A stretch of DNA of 64,000 nt from Varanus komodoensis (Eukaryota; Chordata; Lepidosauria; Squamata; Varanidae), in assembly GCF_004798865.1 (NCBI RefSeq), contig NW_025335536.1, positions 120,413-184,412 on the forward strand. The letters are read 5' to 3'. Under the pieces are notes generated by a model. That model searched no databases and had not been told where the DNA came from. It was given only the letters and a program-made list of their open reading frames with translations. The translations under genes were made by a program, and so were the position numbers. Positions 1 to 10,938 of this stretch are shown piece by piece. Positions within the stretch are counted from its first letter, which is position 1; every line of letters starts with the position of its first letter.

Positions 1-119
1 TATTGTACACAGAAGTCCCTGCCAAATGAGTCCCAAATGTGTTAAGCCAGCTAGGACCTAAAGTCAGCAATTAAATGCAAAAGACTAAAATTTCACATAT
101 TTGGGCAGTCAAGGCATTT

Positions 120-350
120 GACTCAGCTTGCAAAGTGTGGGCCAACAGGGTCATGATTGAAGGCCAGAACCCTGCCAGTCCACCAACTGTTGCCATGCAG
201 TGTATGGCATCAGGATAAGAATTGGAAACTGGAGTGCAATAAAGCAGGCTCCCTCCTCCTTACGGCCGCTCGGCTGGGATGACATTGTGGCAGCACGGCC
301 AGGGGGTACAGCCTTGACCTTCCCCTCAACTAGTTGACTCTCTAGGCACT
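120..350 (-). mobile_element. Possible L1-type LINE fragment (reverse-transcriptase C-terminal region)
   Basis: The minus-strand frame contains KEEGACFIALQFPILIL followed by AWQQLVDW. The order of residues resembles the L1 pattern in which a Gly-Gly-Leu/Leu-Pro segment is followed by LYY-A-QL and a DW pair. The match is short and degraded, and no 3' end or poly-A was located. It could be chance. Confidence 0.3.
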
Positions 351-354
351 TCAA

Positions 355-3000
355 GATATTTAATGCCTAGATGATACAAATGTCATCAGTTCCTGCTGTA
401 CTGCCAGTGCTAAGGAATCCTGGTAGTTCAAAATACTTGATGGACACCATCAGTTTACCTCCTCTGAGACAGATTACATGCTGGTACAGTCAGCTCGCTC
501 CACCACTCCATCACTATACTTATTGTCCTCTACAAGGGAGAGGCAAATGCCTGCAATGGGGTTTTCTGGGGTAGAGAAAACTCCAGGGCTTGCCTTCAGC
601 TTGTAGAGGGTGATTCCAGGTAGAGGTAAAAGCAAAAGAGCTGGCAAACATGTCCTCATTCTCATTATCTGGGTAATTATATACCAAAATTAGGATGGGG
701 GCGGGTAGAGAGTTTCTTTTGTTTTGCTTTGCTTTGTCCTTTAATGGGAATGACAAAACAGATGGAAAGGTCCTGAAACAGGAGAATGGCATCTGGCATA
801 TATGTACCCTGGAATGTGGCTATTCTAATCATGCATACTGCTATAAATCAATTTGTTTTTTGCTGTTGCATTATCAATACACAAGAGGAGTATTAGAAAC
901 CTTGAGATAACACCAAGGTCTGCACAAATTATTTTTATAGCTATCACTATTTTTTTTTTTTTTAAGGAAAAACCCTTGGAAGGGGGCAAGTCCCCAAAAC
1001 AGCCCAAGGAGTTTTGACAAAGTCCCGTGGCCATGGAATGCTGACTTTTGTACAGAGTGGATGGAAAACAAGGAAAGAGAATGAAATGGAATGCAGGATC
1101 CTGGAAGAGGGCAGGGTTCGGCCAGCCAGCCTGCCTTCCTGCTAGCCAGCCATGAACAGAAGCACTCACTCTAGGACATTTTGTTGCATGTCCCACTTTT
1201 CTAAAGAAATGCAAAAAGAAGATGGGGAAAAAAAGCTTTTCATGCATTATTAACATTATGCTGTAATAACAGGTGTAAAAATATCTGGTTATGTTTTAAT
1301 GTATTATATATCTGTTTTAACTACATTTCTGCATCTCTTATATTAAAGAAATGTCATAGTGACATACAGCCCCATACAGAAGATGAGATTACCTTCCTGG
1401 GAATGTCTGTTGGAGAAGCTATGTTTTCAGCAGATGAGAAAAGCCCAGTGGATTGCACCTACCTAATTTGTAGTGATAAGGAGTTCCACAGGGTCCCTGG
1501 ATATTAAAGATTCTATTCTGAGCTGTGAATAATATCATAACTCAGTCTTTGATACAACTGTTAGATATTTATGCAAAAGGTTGATGTAGGTTGATGTTGT
1601 ATAAATAATTATTTTTTATCTGCCCAGCCAATTCCAACCTACTCCCTGTTGTATCCATGTAGCTTTTAAAACATACCGGTTTAATCATTTGGTATAAAAT
1701 TTGAGACAAAGGAAAACTTTACAGCCAGTTAATAATCAGGCCACAACAAGACTGCAGAAAGAATTATTTGCATAACTGTTGAATTATAGAGTAGTACTGC
1801 TGTGGAACAATTTTGTTCTTGCGGTATTATGAAATCAGAATTTAGAACACTGACTACTTTACATGGAAGGCCATTTTAGTTGCCTCACTTGCAGTGCTCT
1901 GCTAGCATACAGTCAAAAAGAGGAGAATTTGCAGAAGGAGCCAGGATTATTGAGAATCTACAGGATCCTAGTCCTTCATGCCCCTGCAATACATTCCCAA
2001 AGTCATGAATAATAACAGTTCTAGAACTACCAATGCAAAAATTCCCTCTCACTGGAAGCCATGAGAGATGGTGGGGGGGAATGGTTTTCATATCAACCAC
2101 CTTCCCCCTTCGCTGGCATGAACAAGGCAGTTCCTCTGTCACAGGTCTCTTCACCACTACTAGCTTGAGGTTGCTATGAATTGTAGATGGTATGTGGTTT
2201 TTAACCAGCTGCTATTTGAGATTCTTGATTAATTTTTTTCCCTTGGAAAGATCTAGATAGCTGAACTAAAATCATGTAGAATAATCATATTTTTGGTATG
2301 TTACGTCTAGACCAAACTCCAAACCAGAGCACAGAACTGGACTGGAAAGATGAGTTTATCATGGCACGGGTGCTTTTATTCAGTAGACAAAGACCCAAAC
2401 AAATTTTTTTGATCTGTTACACTGAAAGCATCTGTAAGCATATCCACCAGGATAGGCAAGTACCTTGAACTTCTGCTTGTGAATTGTACTGCTGTTGTAA
2501 TTTTCAAAGGAAAGATTTCTTAAGTGTAAGTTCCCCTCAGGATATAATATGGCCACAACAACTAGAGGGAAGGAGCACTAAAATTTTAAAATTCTCACAA
2601 ATAATTATGTGATGCATATTAGGGTAATTCCTCTCTTAGTTCAATTCAAAGATCATAAAAGTGAGTTGACTTAATGAAGGTACTATTCAGTATGGATGCT
2701 TTCTTCTTGTCAGCACAGCTACTTTTGCCTTGTGTATGACTTTGAGAATAATTGTACTGCTGCTTTAGAAATATCTCCCTAATTTAGAAGGCATCGATTT
2801 CAGTGTTATTTTACCCTGCATAGCAAATATATGGCACTTTTTCTGCTTGCTCAACAATACATCACCACAGTTATGATTGAGCAAAATGTTCCCTTCTTGT
2901 TTGATCATGTGTTCAGATGCCAAACACGCAAACCTTCTCAAAGAACCTTTATAAAAGCCATTGACACAAGAAAGCCCCACGGCAAAATGGACTCAACAAG
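355..3000. other. Intron following the BAZ2B start-codon exon, no gene seen
   Basis: AT-rich DNA with stops in all frames. The ORFs at 825-1256 and 1885-2157 on the minus strand have no recognisable protein or splice context. I found no sign of the next BAZ2B exon (HLFRTAG...). Only an A/T homopolymer run near 950 and common low-complexity tracts stand out. Confidence 0.6.
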
Positions 3001-3002
3001 GC

Positions 3003-3010
3003 ATATTCAC
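3003..3010 (-). promoter_or_regulatory. Splice donor after BAZ2B codon 53
   Basis: The minus strand reads acttgtg|gtgaatat. The gt sits where, as I recall it, the human protein changes from the NPCG segment to HLFRTAG, so the donor position agrees with the known exon boundary. It is a moderate donor (gtgaat). Confidence 0.75.
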
Positions 3011-3172
3011 CACAAGTGTTGATTGTGGAGCTAAGTGATGCAGCTCCCGTGGAAAGGCCACCTTTGGAAACTGCTGAAACGACAGACGGTGATGAAGAGG
3101 CAGGAGATGATGTAGCTGTAGTAGAAGAGGCAGCTGCTGTTGATGATGTTAACCGCTCTCCAGACTCCATAT
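3011..3172 (-). CDS. BAZ2B: BAZ2B first coding exon (partial gene, N-terminal 53 codons)
   Basis: On the minus strand the exon opens 2 nt after a strong acceptor (pyrimidine run then cttacag, plus-strand 3173-3179). It starts MESGERL at 3170 and runs without a stop to a donor, acttgtg|gtgaat, at 3010. The coding part is 160 nt, so the intron interrupts a glycine codon after its first base. The reading contains SKGGLSTGAASLSSTIN, which matches my memory of the start of vertebrate BAZ2B (SKGGLSTGVASLSSTIN). The Ser/Ala/Thr-rich linker between MESGERL and this block is about four residues longer than in human. BAZ2B is a nuclear chromatin reader of about 2,170 residues with MBD-like/TAM, DDT, PHD finger and bromodomain regions, and it partners ISWI ATPases. 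All of those domains lie in later exons outside this window. The next exon is not found in 1-3010. Identification rests on recalled protein sequence; the splice sites and frame are seen directly. Confidence 0.9.
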
Positions 3173-3190
3173 CTGTAAGAAAAAGACACA
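3173..3190 (-). promoter_or_regulatory. Splice acceptor of the BAZ2B start-codon exon
   Basis: Read on the minus strand, a pyrimidine-rich run (tgtctttttcttacag) ends directly before AT-ATG. It is a near-consensus 3' splice site and fixes the upstream edge of the exon. Because only two bases separate it from the ATG, the bases at -3 and beyond that set translation-start strength must come from an upstream 5' UTR exon that I could not identify. Confidence 0.8.
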
Positions 3191-3625
3191 ATGACATTTG
3201 CAGAGAACAGAGTATCAAAGATTTCACCAAGTGACTCTGCACATTGTCAGGAAATGCACCTTCGATTGATACACCAGCACAGAGATAGGTTTACAAACAG
3301 TAAGCTGCCACACATACAACAGGCTGTCGAGGGTGTGAAGGTGATTTGAAATCTTCCTTGTTCAGAAGCTCCAGTTACACATAGAGTTGAAGCTCCAATC
3401 GAGTGATGTTCTGCACTCAGGCTGGCTAGGAGCGGGGTGTTTCTGCTTTTCCCAAAAAATGATCTGAGCAATCAAATCTGAAAGCTTAAATGTAAGTTTG
3501 ATAAAAGAAAGAAAATACACACTGATCTCTAATTCTGCCTTAGATGTAAGTATTGAACTGGTTTTAAAATCGAATAAATAAAGGCTTTTCCCTAGCATTT
3601 CAACAATAATTAATGTTACAAGTTA

Positions 3626-4025
3626 CAGGCAGGTTATGAATAAGTTCCATTCCTCAGAAAACGGAAATTCATTGTTAAGTCAAATTTGTATGCAAGTTGG
3701 ATCATGTATATTTGGCTCTCCAAGTTTGCAGGGGTAATGGGCACAGGACCCCTGTGAAAGTGGAAAAACCTCAATTATCTCTACCCCTGCCCCACCCCAC
3801 TCAAACTCACCATTGCCTCTTGTTTGCAGCAAAGAAATGACAGCAACTTTCCCTCTAGACCTGCTTTGGTGGTCTCCCTCTACCCTTTTGCTCCCTCCCC
3901 CCCTCTCTCTCTATATATATAATCTCACCATATATATATGGTGGTGATGATTTCCTGAAGTAATTTTTTAAAAATTAATAGACTTGATGGCAATGTGTAA
4001 GTACAGGCAGTTTGGGGACTGCCTG
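3626..4025. mobile_element. Mariner/Tc1-type non-autonomous DNA transposon (MITE), about 400 bp
   Basis: TA dinucleotides flank the element at 3624-3625 and 4026-4027. It begins CAGGCAGGTTATG and its far end is the inverse, CTGCCTG. Just inside the left end are the blocks 'aagttccattcc' and 'ttgttaagtcaaatttgtatg', typical of an amniote mariner-like MITE family. There is no transposase. The body contains a CT/TA microsatellite at 3899-3943. The right end is a hairpin (see separate finding). It lies about 450 bp upstream of the BAZ2B start exon. Confidence 0.6.
3899..3943. repeat. Microsatellite, (CT)n then (TA)n
   Basis: A C-rich run passes into ctctctctct and then tatatata, broken by 'atctcacc', then a second tatatata. 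It is embedded in the mariner-type MITE. Confidence 0.8.
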
Positions 4026-4344
4026 TAATTCATCATAGCATGACACACATTTAGGTTTCACCAGTAACGTAGAATCAACCCTTATTGTGCAAGGCTTTCT
4101 TTATACAGTATTCATACTTCTGTATGAAAAAGCAAGTGGGTTAGGAAAGGCTTTTCTGCCCCAAACATAGCAACCTAAGGGACACAATCCCATCAGAGTA
4201 CTTTGTACATTTGCCTGAGAAAGGGGCAGCCATTGGATCTATACATGGCATTATGATCTGGAGATTACAGTTCATGTATGCAGTCAAGGATGTTGATCTT
4301 TTGAGGGCCATTGCAAACTTTTAATACTCTGGATAATTATTTAT

Positions 4345-4470
4345 TTGTAGCCTCTCTCTTTTAGTTCTGATAGTTTGGTATTAGTGAATTGGTATTGTAT
4401 TAATTTTTATTTTGTTAGCCACTTAGAGCTCTTTTTGCTGGGAAAGCGAGGTAAAAAATATTTCAAGCAC
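4345..4470 (+). mobile_element. L2-type LINE 3' end fragment
   Basis: The stretch 'gttagccacttagagctc' followed by 'gcgaggtaaaaaatatttc' fits the decayed L2 3' terminus (gtaagccgcc-tgagct ... gcggtataaatatt). No coding part is attached. Confidence 0.5.
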
Positions 4471-4704
4471 TAGTAAGAGATACCAGGCAAGGGCAAATAT
4501 ACTTAATTTATTAGTCCTACTGGAATTCATTTGTATGTGGTGACAGACTGACTGAATCAACTGCTGTTAATTATCATTTCTTCTACAACAGTGAATCTTG
4601 CTTGTTTCCCGTATTCCGCCTGTGAAGTTCACTATAAGCTTGATGATGCAAGTAAACTATTCTTGCTGGAGTTTTCAGTACAGAATGAACAATTTTACTG
4701 AAAT

Positions 4705-4932
4705 ATTATTATTACATTATTGCACTTATATCCCACCTTTTCCTCTTGTGTGAAACGCAAGGCAGCTTGCATGACTCCATTTTACCCTCACAACAACCAG
4801 CCTCTGAGGTAGGCTATGAGAAGAATAAATGACTGGCCCAAAGTTGCCCAGTGAGCTTTATGGCCAAGTGGGGACTAGAAACCAGATCTCCCAGTCCCCA
4901 GTCTAACAATCTAACCACCATATCAGCTCTCA
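4705..4932 (-). mobile_element. tRNA-derived MIR/CORE-like SINE
   Basis: Read on the minus strand, a tRNA-like head with A-box and B-box-like blocks is followed by a CORE segment (gccact/gggcaactttgggccagtca, cctac-ctcagaggctggttgttgtgaggg). The tail is L2-like (gcttg-cgtttcacac, gggatataa) and ends in an ATT-rich tract at 4705-4720. Substitutions are numerous, so it is an old copy. The ORF at 4851-5105 is only a read through it. Confidence 0.75.
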
Positions 4933-5779
4933 AGCCTCTCCTAGCTAAACACTTCTTTAATGGCAAATACAAAGCAAAACATATTATTGGTAATGATATT
5001 GGTAAATTTTATGATATATTATTATTCCAGGTACACTGTGTTCGTTTTTATTGTATACATCAATCTGAAAACTTCAGCTACAGTGCAATTAATAAGCTGA
5101 ATTAATAATTCTAATAATATTATACTTGGCAACAGAGAAAAACGCACTAAAGGACAAATTTTTTTGAAAACTGCATACATTTATGGTAACATCAGTGCTC
5201 AATATTTTAACTTTTTTCTCCCAGTAAAGATATATCAGCAAAAATCAGTAGAATATCTCTGATGGATCTATTTACAGCAGTTGGAAAGCGGACTTATGAC
5301 TCTGCTGAGTATATCAGTACTTCCATTCTGTTTATTTTTTTTAAAAGAGAGATTGTTTCAAAAATTGTTCTCCCAGTTTTTCTGTTCTATGTCGGGTGCA
5401 ATTCTATGGAGTTAAGCATAAGCCTCCGAACTTGATGCTGAGAATCTGAACTATCCTATGACCTCTCAGACAAGGTCTAGGCACCCCAGGATCATTTCTT
5501 TAAGCAACCCACTAATCTGTTAATCCTTACAAAACAAGCCACTCTGTTTGAAAGTATAGACCCTGCCTCATAGAAACAGTCTGACGGGCCAAACTAAGGA
5601 CAAGCAGCAATAAGTAAGATTAACCTCCAGGAAAAAAATCTAAATATATACACATCAATAACCTGGAATGAAAATTATTACATATAGGGCAGAGAGAAGG
5701 AGGGAGGGAGGGAGGATCATTTGCATTTTAACTGTGAAACCAACACTGATGATATTTAACTAAAGTTAGGCATAACTAG
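4933..5779. other. Repeat-poor intron stretch
   Basis: AT-rich sequence without recognisable coding content. A short purine tract of GGGA units lies at 5697-5714. Confidence 0.55.
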
Positions 5780-5934
5780 CAATGCAGTCCTATATATACT
5801 TATTCAGAAGAAATCCCCACTGAGTTCAATAGAGTAATCCCAGATGAGTGCATATACGACCCATTTACCTGGAAATAAACCCCATTAAACTGAGTGGGAC
5901 AAACTTCTGAGAAGACATTTACAGGATTGCACTG
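5780..5934. mobile_element. Short palindromic reptile MITE ('agtaagtcccattgaattcaatggg' family), near full length
   Basis: It opens 'caatgcagtcctatatatac', has 'ccccactgagttcaatagagt' in the centre and 'aaaccccattaaactgagtggg' as the inverted partner, and closes with 'caggattgcact', the inverse of the opening. The two arms are imperfect inverted copies. It is a widely dispersed squamate repeat. Confidence 0.7.
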
Positions 5935-5982
5935 TTGGTTGTTTGTGGCTAATTTGTCCTGTTGGTTTCCATAGCGCTTTCT

Positions 5983-6060
5983 GGATATGTTTACACAGAG
6001 AGAAGCCCCACTGAATTCAATGGGAATCACTTCCAATGAAGTGATTCCCACTGAATTTAG
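5983..6060. mobile_element. Second palindromic MITE copy, with a perfect hairpin
   Basis: The core 'gccccactgaattcaatggg' is directly followed by a 13-bp perfect inverted repeat (6021-6033 and 6038-6050, 4-nt loop) and a repeated 'cccactgaattta'. It lies only about 50 bp from the first copy. Confidence 0.65.
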
Positions 6061-7979
6061 TTGTGACTAAGATTTAGCAAGATTCAGGACCAATATGCTT
6101 AGCATTATTTACAGATCTTACTAAGTTAATTAAATACAGAAACCCTAATCTAATTCTGCATGCACTTGTGTTCTCTCATTCAAGTACAAGGTTATGGTGA
6201 GATACTAAGTACTAAAAGAAATATATATCATATTATCTTACTTGATAAATATTGAACCTTCACAATAAATATTCTTGTGAACCTTCATATCATTATGTCT
6301 AATTATAACTATAATAATATCACAGTCTTAGACACTAATATTATTTGTAAGTTTTTAAATCAAGATCATTTGCAAAGCATGCTGTTATAAACTCTCTCAC
6401 AGAACTAGAATAATGTAAGATACTATTACTAAATATATTATTAATGTTTTAATATCCAATAGATTTGACAGAAATGAATTTCCTTTTTCTTTTTATGGGA
6501 GAAATTAGGAAAGGCATTTTGACTGACAAATATATGCATGCAAAACAACCCTCCCCCCAGCAGTGCTTCATATAGCCACACTGCAAATGTGAACTTACAC
6601 AGAGTTTACTAAATACTGATCTGTGTAGTAGTGATGTGACACAGAGACTTTATCCATAAAGTCTACCATTATGTGTACCATTGTGTTTCAAGAGACGTAA
6701 GAATTTTGTTTTTAATTTAAGACTAAACCCTAATTGTACCCAGTTAGTTCATTACTCTAAACCACAGCAGATGGCTGACTTTGTAAGAGATAATCCCTGA
6801 AAGAGTCATTAGTGAGGATCAGCAGTAATTAGACTGCAACCCCAAAGGTTCATGAGAAAGAATGAAAAAGTATCAATACATGGGCAGTTCTCCCCATGAA
6901 AAGCAACAAGTACCTATTACATTTTTGTTATTTTGCCAGTGCTCTATCCATGAATACACATGGATGGACCATGTAAAATGAAATAATTTGTTTAAGATAA
7001 AACACCTTTTAGATAATACAACCATTTTCCACCCCTCATGCTCCCTGCTTTCCAGGTACTATCTTCTTTGCACTGGCATCAATAGAAGCTTCTCTTCTAG
7101 GTTGCTTAGTGATGAACACTGCTCTCAACAAACATGAATATTTTGCTGAATTAAAAGGCTGAACTATGTGCGACCTTTTAAAAAAGCTAGCAAAAGTCTT
7201 TCTCTTTACTAACTACTGTATAAATATTTCAAGGATAACTGAAACGCACTCAAGCAAACCAATAAATAAATTATGTATTTCATAAAACTAACATTCCAAT
7301 CAAATTAAAAACTGCACACACCAAGGGAAAATATAAGCACAGCACGATTCTTTTGGCTTGCTCCATATACCTTTCAAGTCAAATATATTCATTAATAGAA
7401 TGCATTGGCTTAGCCTATTTTTGCATTTATTAACTATAGTTTTCCTGTGACCCCCAGCATTACAGATTAATGTTGGCTGGAATATGTTGATTGCTGGAGA
7501 GAACTGGTCCCACTGGCAGAGGCGGTGGAAAGAGATTAACATTACCTCTGCTAACAAATGCTTCCTCACATTAGCTGAACTATTTTCCTAGAAACATGCA
7601 CTTTCCTTCATGATCAGACCACGAGTGCTTGTATTTTTAAAACCACTATTATTTAAGACTAAGCTTATTATACCTATATCATCATCATCATGATTACTAC
7701 AATTATTTGCATTATTATTTTAAAGCTATTATTTCAGCAAAAAACCATGGAGCATATTTGAGAATAGATTTCGCAATAGATTTGGAGATTTGCATGAGGA
7801 AACAAAAGCATTTGCTTAGAGATACAGAAGTGATCAATATGAATGTATGTCCACTACTGTTTATATGATTTGCCTATTGCCTTTAAAAATCTTTCCCATA
7901 CTTCCATCAAATACTTCCATTGTATTTTATTAAAATGTTTCTTTAGTTTTTAATGAGACACAGGATTACCAGATCTATG
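6061..7979. other. AT-rich intron stretch, no gene seen
   Basis: Long AT-rich sequence without intact transposon termini. A short ATC run lies at 7678-7693. The minus-strand ORF at 7300-7569 has no recognisable protein. Confidence 0.55.
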
Positions 7980-8690
7980 TTACTGTACATCCCAGATGCA
8001 ATCCATTTGAATGCTTCTCAGTTCCAGGGATTTCCAGATGAGCTGGATTATATAGATCCATTTCAAGCTGGCTCCAGGCCTAGTTACAAGACACAAACTG
8101 CTTTGGTCACCTTGATGGACAATCTACACTGCAAACTGGACAGGAGATGTGACCTTGTTTGTTTGCTGGACTTCAGCTATGGTATCCTGCTGGGCATCTG
8201 TCCAAAATGGGACTAGGAGGCACTGTTATATGGTGGCTCCAGTCCTTCTCAGATGGGCATACTCAGAAGGTAGTGCAGGGAATTTCTGTTCACCACTCTG
8301 GCCATTGGCTTGTGCAGTTCCTCACAGTTCTAACTTACCCCACCTGTTACTATACAAATGAAACTTCTGGGAGAGACTGGCTGGAGTTTGGGGGTTTGAT
8401 GCCACCAATATATGGACAATACCCAATTCTATCACTCCTTTCCATCTAGCTCCAAGGAAGTTGTTCTAGTTCTAAATGAGTGGCTGGTGTCAGTAATGTA
8501 CTGAACGATAGTGGTGCTCTCAAAAGGCAAATCAGGGGATAGGCAGGAGTCAAGCCACACATCTGTGCACACTCTTGGATTCAGGCAGAATTAAAAGTGC
8601 TGGCCATGACCTATAAGACACTGTATGGCTTGGGACCAGGCTGTTTTTAGGACCACCTTCTCCTATTCAGATTCCAGTAGAATACTCACA
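7980..8690 (+). mobile_element. L2-type LINE relic (reverse-transcriptase region to near the 3' end of ORF2)
   Basis: Frames on the plus strand read YIDPFQAGSRPSYKTQTALV, then a decayed DLVCLLDFSYG, then LGGTVIWWLQSFSDGHTQKV and QYPILSLLS. These follow the order of the L2 RT (LDPFQSGFR..TETAL, LLDLSAAFD, LQWFxSFLxxRxQxV, ADDTQLY). Near 8590-8660 'VLAMTYKTLYGLGP' matches the conserved tail motif KVLAITYKALYGLGP. The reading jumps between frames and carries stops, so it is a dead copy. Confidence 0.85.
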
Positions 8691-10170
8691 AAAACAGAGA
8701 TAACCTGACCTCACAAAGCAGAAAATTCTACATAGTACCAAAACAAATAATGAATGTTCATCATGTAAGAAACTCACGGAAAGTTCCAGCCCATTCAAAA
8801 CACATTCGTTTCAGATTAATACATTTATGGGGGAGGGAGTGTTCAAAAATGACTGATACTGCTTTGAGGCCTCTGAACTATTTATCCAAGGCAACAGGCT
8901 ATATAATCACGCTTTAAGTTTCTTTGGGATTTTTTGTTTGCTTTTGTATTTATTTGTTCATTTTTGCTTACCAACAGGTGCTATATAGGTAGATAGAGCA
9001 GGATAACTAAGAGAGGGTTTGTTTCTATAGGCATATAAAGAGCTTGGTTCTATAGGCTTATGTTAACCCATAGTACATTTGGGGAAATGGTTATTAGCTA
9101 GCAGAGTTGAGAAAAATAAAAGTACATGGGAACAGGTTGTGGCTGCTGCTCATTTCTGGACCACAATCTGTAGTCACAAGTTACTTAAGGAAATTCCAAA
9201 CTCTTTAGAATGAACAAGAAGTCAGTAACAACAGTACTGATGTATGGTACTTAGTTGGACACTAAGAGGAGGCTAGACTAGATTATAATAAACAATCAGA
9301 AAGCTTAAAATAGAATTGTTGCCAAATATGATGACAGGTATGGTAGGAACACTTAAGGGTAAAAAGGAGGTTTCCTTTTCTGGGAAACATCCTGCCTTCC
9401 ATCTAGACTTTAGGAGTACTTCTTCATTTTCTGCTGAAGAAGTTTTAGAATTAAAGTAGAGTCTCTGTTGACAGGTGTTGTATGAGTTGAACTTCTTTCT
9501 TTCTGTTCTTGCACTAGGCTTGAAAGGTTTGTGTTCATGTTTTCTTTTTCAATATTTATTTTAAACTAATGTGTGTGATCTGTGTGTGTAAGTCAGCATA
9601 TCTCAATGTAAAGGCAGCCACTTCTGACCCAAATCTTAATAGGCAGGGAAATGGATGGTTTTAAACAGAGGGTTTGGGGGGAAACCATCACTGAGCTTAA
9701 CTTTTCACAACCATACAGATCTCAAAAGAAAGCAGCACATGTACAGGGGCCTCATTAGTTAATTTTAAAGGAGGGGCAAAATTAGGTATGGCAGTCCTGT
9801 TGAGACTTCGGTCATTCTCTGGGAGGAAGACTAACTTGAGCCATTGGGATGACTGCTCCTAAGCATTGTCTCTCCACCTATGAGCCAAAGTTCTGACATT
9901 AATGAAATGCGAAGGGAGAATAAGCACAGCAACAGCAGAGGAAAATATGTGGCGAGTCTAACCAAATATTGCAGGAAGGCGGAGGCAGGGGCAGGGGGCA
10001 GGGAGGGGGGAGGGAGGAAGAGAGAGGCTTTTTAAAGACTCTTTTGTACTGGGATTGGCAGAGGATACAGCTTACTTTACCACCATCACTGTGTCCAATT
10101 TCTGCATGGCTTTTACATCTCCTCTTATTCATAGGCCAGAATGAACAGAAGTACTGTTCCTAGATAATTA
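8691..10170. other. Intron stretch, no gene seen
   Basis: No transposon ends recognised. A G-rich tract 'ggcaggggcagggggcagggagggggg' type run lies at about 9976-10020 (purine-rich, low complexity), and it alone explains the overlapping short ORFs there. Confidence 0.5.
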
Positions 10171-10391
10171 TCATTACATTACATATATATCCCACTATTT
10201 TTCCTGTTGCAAAGACCTAAAATTGGCTTACATAGTCCTCCTCTGCTCCATTCTATCTTTGCAACAACAACCCTGTGAGATAAGTTAGACTGAGAGTGAC
10301 TGGCCCCAAGTTACCCAGTGAGGATCATAGCTGAGGGTCCAGAATCGCATCCTGGATACCCCCAGACAAATACTCTAACTGCACAGGCTCT
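10171..10391 (-). mobile_element. tRNA-derived MIR/CORE-like SINE
   Basis: A minus-strand copy. The plus sequence starts with 'attacattacatatatatccc' and contains 'ccctgtgagataagttagactgagagtgactggcccc', the inverse of the CORE block. It ends in a decayed tRNA-like head near 'actctaactgcacaggctc'. Confidence 0.75.
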
Positions 10392-10845
10392 TTTAAGCCA
10401 GTCTTTCTCTCCTAAGCAGTAGCTCTGCAATGAAGACCTCTGAGCATGTTCGAGCCTGTGTTACTGATCCTGTAGTCTTCCTGAGTCATTTCCCTTGAGG
10501 ATTTAAAAAAACTGTGATTCCCTTAGTTTCCATCGGCTATGGAAGAGTCTATATCCTGGCTGGAAAGTGAGAGTAATTCACTGAAAAGATCCTTTTGCTT
10601 CTGCAGGTCTCTTTAGCTGCCTTTCCACTGCTCCTTGCCCCATCACTTGCAAGTTTGGGAAATGGGGTTCGGGGGGGGGGAGGGTAGATGAGAGGGAAAG
10701 CAAAAGTGGAGGAGCTTCCCCAGGCTGATCCAGTTCTAGCTGTTATTATCAGAATCCTCCAAAAAGGCACAGATTTTTGTGATCTGAATCAGATGGGACC
10801 CAGCCCATTCCAAACCAGGATTATCATATGTTTCTGTCCCTTCTG

Positions 10846-10867
10846 ATGTGTGTGTGCGTGTGTGCGC

Positions 10868-10913
<46 letters not shown>

Positions 10914-10938
10914 CAGAGACAGAGAGAGAGACAGAGAA
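10846..10938. repeat. Compound (TG)n(AG)n microsatellite
   Basis: An interrupted TG/CG run at about 10848-10888 passes straight into AG dinucleotides with 'agac' interruptions up to about 10938. The minus-strand ORF covering it reads as Ser-Leu and His-Thr repeats and is an artefact. Confidence 0.9.

Noticed and set aside
825-1256. 143-codon minus-strand ORF considered as the next BAZ2B exon
   Set aside because: It does not contain the expected HLFRTAG...FNLSTVSSAF segment or any BAZ2B-like stretch.
3016-3234. Plus-strand ORF rich in Asp/Glu/Ala/Val with a GTAAGA-like donor
   Set aside because: It is the antisense shadow of the BAZ2B exon. The 'donor' gtaag is the inverse of the minus-strand acceptor cttac.
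9969-10163. Gly/Arg/Glu-rich ORF
   Set aside because: Translation of a purine-rich low-complexity tract.
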